Shown: positions 1 through 9,334 of the stretch, piece after piece
Layout: the number at the start of each line of letters is the position of its first letter
Position numbering within the stretch: position 1 is the stretch's first letter
NCBI RefSeq assembly: GCF_002814095.1
Contig: NZ_CP021913.1
Location: 4,284,501 to 4,348,500 of the forward strand
DNA from: Sagittula sp. P11
GTDB lineage: Bacteria; Pseudomonadota; Alphaproteobacteria; Rhodobacterales; Rhodobacteraceae
DNA: 64,000 bases
Direction of reading: 5' to 3'
Notes under the pieces: model-generated
What the model saw: the letters and a program-made list of their open reading frames with translations, nothing else
Database searches by the model: none
What the model was told of the DNA's origin: nothing
Position numbers and translations under genes: made by a program

Positions 1-2
1 GC

Positions 3-974
3 GTGCACCTCCTGCGCGGGATGATGGCGCCGGAGGAGGCGGGCCGCGCCTATGCCGACCTTGCCGAAGCCGTGCTGGCGGCAATCTGGCCGGTGGTGCA
101 GGAGGAATTCGCGCTGAAACACGGCGCGCCGCCGGGACGCGGTGCCGTGGTGCTGGGGATGGGCTCGCTCGGGGCTGGGCGGCTGCACGCGCGCTCCGAC
201 CTCGACCTTATCGTGATCTACGATCCGCAGGACGTCGAGAGCTCGGACGGCCGCCGGCCGCTGCCCTCGCGCACCTATTACGCGCGGCTGACGCAGGCGC
301 TGGTGACGGCGATGACCGCGCGCATGTCCGAGGGGCGGCTCTATGAGGTCGACATGCGGCTCCGTCCCTCCGGCAACCAGGGGCCGGTGGCGACCTCCTG
401 GGCGTCTTTCCAGCGTTACCAGCAGGAAGAGGCCTGGACCTGGGAGCACCTCGCGCTGACCCGTGCGCGGGTGATCGCAGGCCCGCGCGGCTTCGCCGAC
501 GACGTGGAGGCCTTCCGGCTGGACCTGCTGGCCGAGCCGCGCGACCGCACGAAAGTGCTGTCGGAGGTGGCCAGCATGCTGCGCCGGATCGAGGCGGCAA
601 AGGGCGGCTCCGGCCCGTGGGACGCCAAGATCGGCCCGGGCCGGATGCAGGAGATCGAACTGATCGGGCAGGCGGCGGCGCTGACCGCCGGGAAGCCGGT
701 GCGCCAGACGCCAAGGGCGCTGCGGGCGGCGGACTGGCTCGACAGCGGCCCGCTGGTGGCGGCCTACGAACTCGCCTGGTCGTTGCAGATCGGCGCGCGG
801 CTGGTCAGCGACAAGCCGCTCGACCCCGACACGCTGGGTGCGGGCGGCTGCGCCTTCCTGCTGCGGCTGACCGGGCACGAGACCCTCGACGCGCTGCGCG
901 AGGAACTGGATACGCGCACCGCGCGCGCCGCGGGCATCATCCGGGCGGTCCTGCCCGAAGGAGAAGAGACATGA
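3..974 (+). CDS. glnE: Glutamine synthetase adenylyltransferase, C-terminal part (truncated by window edge)
   Basis: This is the C-terminal third of the bifunctional enzyme that adenylylates and deadenylylates glutamine synthetase in nitrogen control. The reading frame is open to the left edge, so the true start lies outside the window; the family is normally about 900 or more residues and 323 are visible. The visible part holds the second nucleotidyltransferase domain, with the G-S motif followed by DLDLI (Asp66 and Asp68 of the visible frame) and a further acidic residue in VDMRLRPSG (about residue 117). It is followed by the helical GlnD/GlnE-type domain. In this family the C-terminal catalytic domain performs adenylylation and the missing N-terminal one the reverse reaction. 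The stop codon overlaps the next start as ATGA. Confidence 0.95.
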   Translation: MHLLRGMMAPEEAGRAYADLAEAVLAAIWPVVQEEFALKHGAPPGRGAVVLGMGSLGAGRLHARSDLDLIVIYDPQDVESSDGRRPLPSRTYYARLTQALVTAMTARMSEGRLYEVDMRLRPSGNQGPVATSWASFQRYQQEEAWTWEHLALTRARVIAGPRGFADDVEAFRLDLLAEPRDRTKVLSEVASMLRRIEAAKGGSGPWDAKIGPGRMQEIELIGQAAALTAGKPVRQTPRALRAADWLDSGPLVAAYELAWSLQIGARLVSDKPLDPDTLGAGGCAFLLRLTGHETLDALREELDTRTARAAGIIRAVLPEGEET

Positions 975-1228
975 ACGACGCGGACCCCAAGGGGCTGATC
1001 CGGGAAGCCTACCGGATCGAGGGCATCACGATCGAGGAAAGCCGCTCGATCTTCTTCGACTGGGCGCTGTCGCTGCCGGTCGACACCGAGACAAGCACGC
1101 TGATCGCCGCGCTGCTGGAGGAGTACGGCCAGGAGGGCCACCCGATGACGGAAGTCCTGCGCGAAGGCCAGCACGGCATGGCCGCGCCGAAGCGGCGCGG
1201 CGGATGGCGTTCGCGCCCGCGCAACTGA
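971..1228 (+). CDS. Small hypothetical protein coupled to glnE
   Basis: An 85-residue protein whose ATG overlaps the glnE stop (ATGA), so it is probably made by translational coupling. It has no signal peptide or membrane segment. The first 60 residues are acidic and look helical (for example LIREAYRIEGITIEESRSIF). The tail is short and basic (KRRGGWRSRPRN). I do not recognise a functional domain. Position and codon use argue that it is a real gene; its function is unknown. Confidence 0.75.
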   Translation: MNDADPKGLIREAYRIEGITIEESRSIFFDWALSLPVDTETSTLIAALLEEYGQEGHPMTEVLREGQHGMAAPKRRGGWRSRPRN

Positions 1229-1269
1229 TCGCGGGTCTCCCCTTCATCTTGGCAGAAATACCTCGGGGT

Positions 1270-1316
1270 CCGGGGCAGAGCCCCGGCCTGTCGGATCGGC
1301 GTCAGCCGATCCGACA
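1270..1316. terminator. Two adjacent stem-loops between convergent genes
   Basis: There are two perfect inverted repeats. The first is a 7-bp stem at 1270-1276/1280-1286. The second is a 12-bp stem, TGTCGGATCGGC at 1289-1300 paired with 1305-1316, around a GTCA loop. They lie between the stop of the small gene after glnE and the stop of eda, which converge here, so they probably act as a bidirectional terminator. There is no clear U-tract. Confidence 0.7.
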
Positions 1317-1325
1317 CGTGACACT

Positions 1326-1973
1326 TCACGCAAGGCGCGGCAGGGCCGCGGCCTCTCGGGCCAGCGCCTCGATCCCGGCCCAGTCGCCCGAAGAGACCAT
1401 GTCCTTCGGCGCCACCCAGCTGCCGCCGCAGCAGAGCACGTTCGACAGGCCGAGGTAGTCGCCCACGTTCTTCATGGACACGCCGCCGGTGGGGCAGAAG
1501 CGGACCTGCGGGATCGGCGCGCCGATGGCCTTGAGCGCGGGCACGCCGCCGTTGGCCTCCGCCGGGAAGAACTTCTGCACGGTATAGCCGCGCTCCAGCA
1601 GTTTCATCGCCTCCGACGCGGTGGCGGCACCCGGCAGCAGCGGCAGGTCGGCGGCCTCGCAGGCGTCGAGGATGCGGTCGGTGGCGCCCGGCGAGACGCC
1701 GAATTTTGCGCCTGCGGCCACGGCCTTTTCCACGTCCTCGGGTGTCAGGAGCGTGCCCGCGCCGACCACGCCGCCCTCGACCTTCGCCATCTCGGATATC
1801 GCGTCGAGCGCCGCGGGGGTGCGCAGCGTCACCTCGAGCACGGGCAGGCCGCCCTTGACCAGTGCCTCGGCGAGGCCGCGCGCCTTCGAGGCGTCGTCGA
1901 TCACGAGAACCGGGATCACCGGGGCGAGGCGGCAGAGGCGCTCGCTTTCGCGGCTGGCGTCGGCTGGGGTCAT
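1326..1973 (-). CDS. eda: 2-keto-3-deoxy-6-phosphogluconate aldolase (KDPG/KHG aldolase)
   Basis: A 215-residue class I aldolase that splits KDPG into pyruvate and glyceraldehyde 3-phosphate, the last step of the Entner-Doudoroff pathway. The catalytic Glu (LEVTLR, Glu47) and the Schiff-base Lys (VQKFFPAE, Lys134) are present, as is the phosphate-binding PTGGV stretch. Length matches the family. I chose the ATG at 1971-1973, preceded by AAAAGGACG, rather than the longer open frame, because the aldolase fold begins just after it. It lies 79 bp downstream of edd on the same strand, so the two are probably cotranscribed, with a hairpin in the gap. Confidence 0.95.
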   Translation of the reverse strand: MTPADASRESERLCRLAPVIPVLVIDDASKARGLAEALVKGGLPVLEVTLRTPAALDAISEMAKVEGGVVGAGTLLTPEDVEKAVAAGAKFGVSPGATDRILDACEAADLPLLPGAATASEAMKLLERGYTVQKFFPAEANGGVPALKAIGAPIPQVRFCPTGGVSMKNVGDYLGLSNVLCCGGSWVAPKDMVSSGDWAGIEALAREAAALPRLA

Positions 1974-2016
1974 GGGGAGCGTCCTTTTCGAGTATTTGTG
2001 AAGCAGAGAAGCAGGG

Positions 2017-2045
2017 GGCGCGCCCTTGGCGGGGCCGGGCGCGCC
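2017..2045 (-). terminator. Intercistronic hairpin between edd and eda
   Basis: A perfect 9-bp stem (GGCGCGCCC at 2017-2025 with its complement at 2037-2045) and an 11-nt loop lie directly after the edd stop. There is no strong U-tract. It could be a partial terminator or an mRNA-stabilising element that sets the edd:eda ratio; that role is inferred. Confidence 0.5.
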
Positions 2046-2052
2046 TTTGGGG

Positions 2053-3858
2053 TCAGACGACCACGGCCGCGCCGTTCGAGGCAAGCCCCACGTTGGCGCG
2101 GAAGGCGGCGAAAAGCTCGCGTCCGACGCCGTGGCCGTTGCCTGTGAGGTCGGCGGTCACCGGTTCGCGGTCGGCGAAATCGGGCGCGAGGTTCTCGAGC
2201 GTGCCGTTGGTGGCGTCGAGGCGGACGATGTCGCCGTCGCGCACGCGGGCGAGCGGGCCGCCGTCTGCCGCCTCGGGCGAGACGTGGATCGCCGCGGGCA
2301 CCTTGCCGGAGGCGCCGGACATGCGGCCGTCGGTCACCAGCGCCACCTTCAGGCCGCGATCCTGCAGCACGGCGAGAGTCGGGGTCAGGCCGTGCAGTTC
2401 CGGCATGCCGTTCGACTTCGGCCCCTGGAAGCGGACGACGACGATGGTGTCCTCGGTGAACTCGCCCGCCTTGAAGGCCAGCTTGACGGCTTCCTGGTCC
2501 TCGAAGACGCGGGCCTTCGCCTCGATCACGTGGCGTTCGGGGGCGACGGCGGAGACCTTGATCATGCCGTGGCCGAGGTTGCCCTTAAGCTGCTTCAGGC
2601 CGCCGGTCTTCTGGAAGGGGTCGGTGGCCGGGCGCAGGACCTTGTCGTTGTGGGTCTGCGTCGGGCCGTCGCGCCAGGTCAGCTTGTCGTCCTTCAGTTC
2701 GGGCTCGCGGGTGTAGGGGCGCAGGCCGTCGCCGATCACCGTCTTGACGTCCTCGTGCAGGAGGCCCGCGTCAAGGAGTTCGCCGATCATGTACTGCAGC
2801 CCGCCCGCGGCGTGGAAGTGGTTCACGTCCGCAAGGCCGTTCGGGTAGACCTTGGCCATCAGCGGCGTCACCGAGGAGATGTCGTCGAAGTCCTGCACCT
2901 CGAGCGCGATGCCTGCGGCGCGTGCCATGGCGGGCATGTGCAGCACGAGGTTGGTGGAGCCGCCGGTCGCCATCAGCCCGACGATGCCGTTGACGAAGGC
3001 CTTGGCGTCGAGGATCTCCGACACCGGACGGTAGTCGTTGCCGAGCGCCGTGATCTCGAGCGCGCGTTCGGTCCCGGCGACGGTCAGCGCGTCGCGCAGC
3101 GGCGTGTTGGGGTTCACGAAGGAGGCGCCGGGCAGGTGCAGGCCCATGACCTCCATCAGCATCTGGTTGGTGTTGGCGGTGCCGTAGAAGGTGCAGGTGC
3201 CCGGCCCGTGGTAGGAGGCCATCTCGGCCTTCATCAGTTCCTCGCGGCCGACCTCGCCGGTGGCGAACATCTGGCGGACCTTGGCCTTTTCGTCGTTGGG
3301 CAGGCCGGTGGGCATCGGGCCCGCGGGCAGGAAGACCGAGGGGATGTAGCCGAAGGTGGCCGCGGCGATGATCAGCCCCGGCACGATCTTGTCGCAGACG
3401 CCGAGGTAGAGCGCCGCGTCGAAGGTGTTGTGCGAGAGCGCGATGCCTGCTGCCAGTGCGATCACGTCACGGGAGAAGAGCGAGAGTTCCATGCCGACCT
3501 GGCCCTGGGTGACACCGTCGCACATTGCCGGAACGCCGCCCGCCACCTGCGCTGTGGCGCCCTGCGCGCGGGCCGCCTTGCGGATCAGGTCGGGGAAGCG
3601 CTCGAACGGCTGGTGAGCCGAGAGCATGTCGTTGTAGGCGCTGACGATGCCGATGTTGGGCGCGCGTTCGGTGGCGAGCCGGTCCTGGTCCTGGCCCATG
3701 GCGGCATAGGCGTGGGCCTGGTTGCCGCAGGTCAGGTGGGCGCGGCGCGGGCCTTCGTCGGCGGCGCGAGCCATGCGGTCGAGATAGGTGGCGCGCATGC
3801 CCGAGGAGCGTTCCTCGATACGGGCGGTGACGTCGGCGATGGTCTGATTGAGGGTCAT
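2053..3858 (-). CDS. edd: 6-phosphogluconate dehydratase
   Basis: A 601-residue cytoplasmic Fe-S enzyme of the IlvD/Edd family that converts 6-phosphogluconate to KDPG, the first committed step of the Entner-Doudoroff pathway. Family cysteines are visible in the segments [25 protein letters not shown] and [13 protein letters not shown], which fit [4Fe-4S] cluster ligands. Length is normal for Edd. The start ATG at 3856-3858 is preceded by AAAGGA. A 12-bp palindrome 52 bp upstream is a likely LacI-family operator. Together with eda it forms the sugar-acid entry route that the many sugar transporters in this window probably feed. Confidence 0.95.
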   Translation of the reverse strand: MTLNQTIADVTARIEERSSGMRATYLDRMARAADEGPRRAHLTCGNQAHAYAAMGQDQDRLATERAPNIGIVSAYNDMLSAHQPFERFPDLIRKAARAQGATAQVAGGVPAMCDGVTQGQVGMELSLFSRDVIALAAGIALSHNTFDAALYLGVCDKIVPGLIIAAATFGYIPSVFLPAGPMPTGLPNDEKAKVRQMFATGEVGREELMKAEMASYHGPGTCTFYGTANTNQMLMEVMGLHLPGASFVNPNTPLRDALTVAGTERALEITALGNDYRPVSEILDAKAFVNGIVGLMATGGSTNLVLHMPAMARAAGIALEVQDFDDISSVTPLMAKVYPNGLADVNHFHAAGGLQYMIGELLDAGLLHEDVKTVIGDGLRPYTREPELKDDKLTWRDGPTQTHNDKVLRPATDPFQKTGGLKQLKGNLGHGMIKVSAVAPERHVIEAKARVFEDQEAVKLAFKAGEFTEDTIVVVRFQGPKSNGMPELHGLTPTLAVLQDRGLKVALVTDGRMSGASGKVPAAIHVSPEAADGGPLARVRDGDIVRLDATNGTLENLAPDFADREPVTADLTGNGHGVGRELFAAFRANVGLASNGAAVVV

Positions 3859-3910
3859 GGAACGAGTCCTTTCCGGCTCCGGTTTCCGGTCTTCCGCGAT
3901 ACATAGACCA

Positions 3911-3922
3911 GTTAGCGCTAAC
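3911..3922. promoter_or_regulatory. LacI-type operator palindrome upstream of edd
   Basis: GTTAGCGCTAAC is a perfect 12-bp palindrome with the central CG typical of LacI/GalR/GntR operators. It lies 52 bp upstream of the edd ATG. It is also upstream of the divergent lipoprotein gene but much farther away (172 bp). The linked regulator is not in the window. The only LacI member here (about 59-60 kb) has differently shaped sites next to its own gene. Confidence 0.6.
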
Positions 3923-4094
3923 GGTAAACCCCGTGATCCGTGCGGCCATCAGGTTGACGTGTCGACGAAAGACCCTGCTGTCGCCCAAATGGCGCCACGT
4001 TCCGGAGCAAAACAACGTTAACAGCAGCCTTCGGGCAGCGACAGGGCAGAACGGCGCTTCGGGAGCAGCGAAGCGGCACAGAAGGGCGAAAAAG

Positions 4095-4787
4095 ATGCGG
4101 ATTGCACGGTTTGTTCTTGGGCTTGGAATGATGGCGGCACTAGCGGCCTGCGGCGAGATGCCCGGCCGCGCACCGTTCGAGGCGATGCCCGGCGGCGAGG
4201 TGACCCGCGCCTCGACCCTGCAGATGGAGCGCGCGGCCCCGGTTGCGGAGCTTGACGCCCCGGTCCTGCAGGGGGGCATGAGGCTGGTGGAGTACGAGTT
4301 CCGCGTGCCCGAGGCGCTCAGCGTGTCCGAAGCGAACCTGTATCTGCCGATCGCCGACATCGTCTGGCGCGGCGACGCGCCCGGCAACCGCAAACAGCAG
4401 GTAGCGGCGATGTTTCAGGCGAGCCTCGAGAAGGCCCGCGCGGGCGCGCCCGCAGAGGGGCGTCCGGTCAAGGCCATCATAACGCTCCACAAGTTCCATT
4501 CGCTGACGGAGAAGGCCCGTTACACCACCGGCGGCATCCATACGGTCGTCTTCGACACAACCCTCGTCGATGCCGCGACCGGTGCGGTGCTGGTGCAGGG
4601 CCGCCGGACCCGCGCGGATCTGGAGGCCTTCGGCGGGCGCCGGGCGATGGCGGCGGAACGGCAGGGCCTGGGCATGAAGGTCCGCCTGATGGCGCATCTG
4701 GACCGCGTCATGGCGGCCGAGGTGTCGACCGCGGGGGGCTGGCGCGACAAGGGCCGGACGCTGACCCGGGCGCTCGATCAGATCTGA
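4095..4787 (+). CDS. Putative lipoprotein
   Basis: A 230-residue exported protein with a lipoprotein signal peptide: basic start (MRIAR), hydrophobic core and lipobox LAAC, giving Cys19 as the lipidated residue. I chose the ATG at 4095, which follows GAAGGGCG, over an upstream in-frame start because only this one gives a sensible signal peptide. The mature part is a mixed alpha/beta sequence without a domain I recognise. No +2 Asp retention signal is seen (the residue after Cys is Gly), so the outer membrane is the default location. It is divergent from edd with no evident link in function. Confidence 0.8.
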   Translation: MRIARFVLGLGMMAALAACGEMPGRAPFEAMPGGEVTRASTLQMERAAPVAELDAPVLQGGMRLVEYEFRVPEALSVSEANLYLPIADIVWRGDAPGNRKQQVAAMFQASLEKARAGAPAEGRPVKAIITLHKFHSLTEKARYTTGGIHTVVFDTTLVDAATGAVLVQGRRTRADLEAFGGRRAMAAERQGLGMKVRLMAHLDRVMAAEVSTAGGWRDKGRTLTRALDQI

Positions 4788-4834
4788 ATTTCAACCGCTT
4801 CATTCTTGGGAGAAAGCGGGGTAAGGCGGGGGTC

Positions 4835-6055
4835 ATGACGACCTCCGCCTCGCCTGATTCCGGCTCCGCATCCGACCGTCCCGTCCTGCGCCTTCTTCCG
4901 AAGGCCAACGCCCGCGCCATCCGCCGCGGCGCGCCATGGGTCTTTGACAACGAACTGGTGATGGATCGCCGGACCCGGGGCATCGCGCCGGGCACCATCG
5001 CCACGCTGGAGGACCACGAGCGCAAGCCGCTGGCCACGGTGGCGGTGAACCCCGGCTCGAAGATCGTGGCGCGGGTGCTGGACCGCGAGATCGTGGAGGT
5101 CGGCACCGACTGGCTGCGGGCGAAGGTCGCCAAGGCGCTGTCGCTGCGCGAACGGTTGTACGATGCGCCGTTCTACCGGCTGATCCACGCGGAGGCGGAC
5201 GGCTTTCCCGGCGTGATCGCGGACCGTTTCGGCGACACGCTGGTGGTGCAGCCGAACGCCGCCTGGGCCGATGTGCGCCTGCCGGAGCTGGCGGAAATCC
5301 TGGCGGAGGTCACGGGCTGCACGAACATCCTCAAGAACGCGTCCGGGCGCGGGCGCGCGCTGGAAGGGCTGGACGATGCCGATGCGGTGCTGCTGGGGGT
5401 GGCGCCCGACGCGCCGGTGCCGGTGGTGATGAACGGCGCGACCTACATGGCCGACCTGACCGGCGGCCAGAAGACCGGTCTGTTCTACGACCAGCGCGAC
5501 AACCACGCCTTTGCGGCCCGGCTGGCGGCGGAGGGATCGGTGATCGACGTCTTCAGCCATGTCGGCGGCTTCGGGCTGGCGGCTCTTGCGGGCGGCGCGC
5601 GCGAGGTGCTGTGCGTCGACGGTTCTGCCCCGGCGCTGGAACTGGCGCAGGCGGGGGCCGATGCAATGGGCGTGGCCGACCGCTTTGCCACCCGGCAGGG
5701 CGACGCCTTCGACACGCTGACGGCGCTGCAGGAAGAAGGCGTGCGCTATGACGTGGTGGTCTGCGACCCGCCGGCCTTCGCGCCGTCGAAGCAGGCGCTG
5801 GACAAGGGGCTGCGGGCCTACGAACGGATCGCGCGGCTGGCGGCGCCGCTGGTGGCGGAGGACGGGTATCTCGTGCTCTGCTCGTGTTCGCACGCGGCGG
5901 ACATGACAGCCTTTACCGGCGCGTGCCTGCGCGGCATCGGCCGGGCCGGGCGGCGGGCGGTCCTGATCCACACCGGGCAGGCGGGGGCCGACCATCCGCT
6001 GCTGCCGCAACTGGCAGAATCGGGCTACCTGAAGGCGCTGTTCTTCCGGCTGTGA
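4835..6055 (+). CDS. RlmI-like class I SAM-dependent 23S rRNA methyltransferase
   Basis: A 406-residue protein with an N-terminal PUA-like domain (about residues 14-95, with the family hallmark RRGAPWVFDNE) and a C-terminal Rossmann methyltransferase domain. SAM-binding sequence is seen as DVFSHVGGFGLAALAGG, and the catalytic region as VCDPPAFAPSK followed by LCSCSHA, the paired motifs of the RlmI/RlmK m5C group. The likely substrate is 23S rRNA (m5C), by family similarity only. The start ATG follows a GGCGGGGG stretch. The last codons overlap the start of the PIN-domain gene (GTGA). Confidence 0.85.
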   Translation: MTTSASPDSGSASDRPVLRLLPKANARAIRRGAPWVFDNELVMDRRTRGIAPGTIATLEDHERKPLATVAVNPGSKIVARVLDREIVEVGTDWLRAKVAKALSLRERLYDAPFYRLIHAEADGFPGVIADRFGDTLVVQPNAAWADVRLPELAEILAEVTGCTNILKNASGRGRALEGLDDADAVLLGVAPDAPVPVVMNGATYMADLTGGQKTGLFYDQRDNHAFAARLAAEGSVIDVFSHVGGFGLAALAGGAREVLCVDGSAPALELAQAGADAMGVADRFATRQGDAFDTLTALQEEGVRYDVVVCDPPAFAPSKQALDKGLRAYERIARLAAPLVAEDGYLVLCSCSHAADMTAFTGACLRGIGRAGRRAVLIHTGQAGADHPLLPQLAESGYLKALFFRL

Positions 6056-6591
6056 AGGTCGTCCTCGACACCTGCGTCCTGTTTCCCACGGTGATGCGCG
6101 AGGTTCTTCTGGGCGTGGCCGGGGCCGGGCTTTACGCGCCGCTCTGGTCGGAACGCATTCTCGAGGAATGGGCCCGCGCCGCGCGCAAGCTGGGACCGGG
6201 CGGAGAGGCGCAGGCGCGGGGCGAGATCGCGCTGGTTCGCGCCGCATGGCCTCGGGCCAAAGTGACCTGGCCGCCGTCGCTTGAAGGGCGCCTGTGGCTG
6301 CCCGATCCGGCGGACGTGCATGTGCTGGCGGCGGCGGTCGCGGGCAGCGCCGACGTGATCGTGACGATGAACGCCTCTGATTTCCCGCGTAACGTGCTGG
6401 CCGAAGAGGGCCTGAGCCGCACCGATCCCGACGCCTTCCTGCTCGGGTTCTGGCAGGCCTCGCCAGACGCGGTGCAGGGCGTGGCAGAGCAGGTGCTGGC
6501 CGAGGCGCGGCGCCTCTCCGGCGACGACTGGGAGATGCGCGCGCTCCTGAAGAAGGCCCGTTTGCCGCGTCTTGCCAAGGCCTTGGCCTGA
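6052..6591 (+). CDS. PIN-domain protein (putative ribonuclease)
   Basis: A 179-residue PIN domain starting with GTG inside the stop of the preceding methyltransferase (GTGA overlap), so it is translationally coupled to it. Acidic residues expected of a PIN active site are visible: Asp6 (VVLDTC), Glu38 (ILEEW), Asp88 (DPADVHVL) and Asp110 (NASDF). It is longer than classical VapC toxins (about 130 residues) because of a C-terminal helical extension after residue 120. There is no VapB-like antitoxin gene beside it, so a toxin-antitoxin role is not supported. A nuclease role linked to rRNA or RNA metabolism is possible but inferred from context only. Confidence 0.75.
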   Translation: MKVVLDTCVLFPTVMREVLLGVAGAGLYAPLWSERILEEWARAARKLGPGGEAQARGEIALVRAAWPRAKVTWPPSLEGRLWLPDPADVHVLAAAVAGSADVIVTMNASDFPRNVLAEEGLSRTDPDAFLLGFWQASPDAVQGVAEQVLAEARRLSGDDWEMRALLKKARLPRLAKALA

Positions 6592-6692
6592 CGAGACCTG
6601 GCACGGGGGACAGGGTGCCCTTGCAGTACACGGCGGGTCAGTCTAGAGGTGCCTGAAACCCGATAAAATCCCTCGGACGTTTTGGGGCAGAC

Positions 6693-7787
<1,095 letters not shown>

Positions 7788-7789
7788 TT

Positions 7790-8023
7790 TCAGACTCTTG
7801 CGTCGCGTTCTTCGACCAGTTTGCGAAGGATGTAGACCCGTATGGAAGAGGCCAGCCCGACCTCCGGGTCGCGCGCCTCGTCGATTTCGGAGGCAAGCGC
7901 GTTCAGGGGCTTGTCCATCTCGGCCGCGATGCGCCGGAATTCGGACCAGAAGGCATCCTCGAGCGAGACCGAGGTGCGGTGGCCCTTCAGGGTCAGCGAC
8001 CGCTTGACCGGGCGGCCCGTCAT
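7790..8023 (-). CDS. Ribbon-helix-helix domain protein (RHH_4 type)
   Basis: A 77-residue protein. The first part has the ribbon strand (RPVKRSLTLKGHRTSVSLE) and the two helices of a ribbon-helix-helix fold; the tail is helical and basic/acidic (RKLVEERDARV). It looks like the RHH_4 family, which is common in alphaproteobacteria next to DUF4169 genes, exactly as here. Its ATG overlaps the DUF4169 stop (ATGA). It is a likely DNA-binding regulator of unknown target. It is convergent with the upstream ABC ATPase, with stops only 2 bp apart. Confidence 0.8.
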   Translation of the reverse strand: MTGRPVKRSLTLKGHRTSVSLEDAFWSEFRRIAAEMDKPLNALASEIDEARDPEVGLASSIRVYILRKLVEERDARV

Positions 8024-8193
8024 TCCCGTTCGTGCCCGTCGAGGTCGCGCCGCTCCTTGTCGGTGCGGGCCTTGGCCAGCGTCTTCTGCGCCTTGGTCAG
8101 GCCGTGCTGAGCGGCGTTGGTGTCGCCCTCGCGGCGTTTCTCGTCGCGGGACTTCTGCTTGCGGAAGCGGTTCAGGTTGACGACCTTGCTCAT
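8020..8193 (-). CDS. DUF4169 family small protein
   Basis: A 57-residue, highly charged protein beginning MSKVVNLNRFRKQKSRDEKR and ending DLDGHERE; this is the DUF4169 pattern. It is rich in Lys/Arg/Glu and predicted to be helical, with no membrane segment. Function is unknown. Its stop overlaps the start of the downstream ribbon-helix-helix gene, so the two form a coupled pair, an arrangement often seen in Rhodobacterales. Confidence 0.85.
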   Translation of the reverse strand: MSKVVNLNRFRKQKSRDEKRREGDTNAAQHGLTKAQKTLAKARTDKERRDLDGHERE

Positions 8194-8234
8194 GACGCGA
8201 TCCTAGCTGGCTTCTTGGCGGCGTTCCATGGGTT

Positions 8235-9200
8235 TCAGACGGACAGGACCGGGCCGTCGAGCAGGTCCATCAGCGCCCCGAAATACCCCTGCGACCGCGC
8301 GGGCCGGTTCGGGTCGGAGGTGATGGCGGCGGCGATGTCCCGGTCGGCGTGAAAGGCGATGATCTGCCCGCCGTAGCCGCGCGCCAGCGCCCAGCCGGTG
8401 GGGCTCAGGAACCAGCCGTAGCCGTAGGAGAGGCCGGAGTAGGGCGAGCGGGTCAGTGGCTGGACGGAGGTTTCCACCCAGTCGGCGGGGATGACCTGCG
8501 TTCCGTCCCAGACGCCGCCGTCGCGCATCGCCAGCGCAACGCGCAGCATCGCCCGGGGAGTCAGCGCCATCTGGTTGCCGCCGAGGTAGAAGCCCTGCGG
8601 ATCGCGGGTCCACGGCGGGATGTCGATGTCCAGAGGGCGGCCCAGCCGGGTGCGGGCCTGTTCCAGCAGCGTGAGGCCGGTTGCCTCTGCCAGCGCCGCG
8701 CCGAGGACATGGGTCGAGCCGGTGGAATAGAGCATCCGCCCGCCGGGTTCCGCCACCATGGGACGGGACAGCGCGTCGCGCACCCAGTTTGACGAGGCGA
8801 CCCATGCGCCGTAATTGGGGCCGGAGGTCCGCTCCAGTCCGGCGCGGAGGCTGGCGAGGTCACCCAGCGTGATGTCGGCCACCTGCGGATCGGCACCGGA
8901 GGGGATCAGCCGGGGGGCCACGTCGCCGAGGGTGGCGTCCAGCGCGACCTCGTCCCGGTCGATGGCACAGCCCAGAAGCAGCGCGACCATGCTTTTCGAA
9001 CAGCTCTTGATATTGGCCAGCGCGTCGAGGCCGGGGCCGCGATAGGCCTTTTCGTGGATCAGCGTGTCGCCCTTCCGGACGAGGATCGCGTGGAACTGGT
9101 CGTGCGCCTCCGCGAAGGCGGCGAAGGGATCGTCCTGCGCCCACGCGCGGGAGACGAAGGGCAGGGCCAGGGCGGAGGCGAGGAGGGTTCGACGTTGCAT
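8235..9200 (-). CDS. Serine hydrolase, beta-lactamase/class C-like
   Basis: A 321-residue secreted hydrolase. It begins with a signal peptide (MQRRTLLASALALPFVSRAWA, with cleavage expected after AWA). The nucleophile motif is S-C-S-K (Ser66, Lys69), followed by the YSTGS region as the second motif and a GYGGQ segment as the third. The fold is the beta-lactamase/D-alanyl-D-alanine carboxypeptidase superfamily (PF00144). The natural substrate is unknown, and nothing here shows antibiotic resistance. It stands alone between the DUF4169 pair and fumC. A second, unrelated member lies at about 37.6-38.8 kb. Confidence 0.85.
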   Translation of the reverse strand: MQRRTLLASALALPFVSRAWAQDDPFAAFAEAHDQFHAILVRKGDTLIHEKAYRGPGLDALANIKSCSKSMVALLLGCAIDRDEVALDATLGDVAPRLIPSGADPQVADITLGDLASLRAGLERTSGPNYGAWVASSNWVRDALSRPMVAEPGGRMLYSTGSTHVLGAALAEATGLTLLEQARTRLGRPLDIDIPPWTRDPQGFYLGGNQMALTPRAMLRVALAMRDGGVWDGTQVIPADWVETSVQPLTRSPYSGLSYGYGWFLSPTGWALARGYGGQIIAFHADRDIAAAITSDPNRPARSQGYFGALMDLLDGPVLSV

Positions 9201-9282
9201 CCCCCTGAAATCGGCGGAAATCGCCAGAGGTCAACGGATCGCGGCTCACGTTTGCGCGGGTCAGAAGTCGGGCGAACGAGAA

Positions 9283-9308
9283 ACGCGCGCCCGGATGGGG
9301 GCGCGCGT
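9283..9308 (-). terminator. Rho-independent-like terminator after fumC
   Basis: A perfect 10-bp stem (ACGCGCGCCC at 9283-9292 with 9299-9308) and a 6-nt loop lie 27 bp past the fumC stop. Read on the minus strand it is followed by TTTCTCG, a short U-rich run. Confidence 0.7.
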
Positions 9309-9334
9309 GGGTGTCTTTCCGCGTTGGTGCAGGA

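Noticed and set aside
6052-6591. VapC toxin of a toxin-antitoxin pair
   Set aside because: No small antitoxin gene is adjacent, the protein is longer than VapC, and it is coupled to a methyltransferase gene.
7790-8193. The ribbon-helix-helix/DUF4169 pair as a toxin-antitoxin system
   Set aside because: Neither protein has a toxin fold, and the two families are known to sit together in alphaproteobacteria without such a role.
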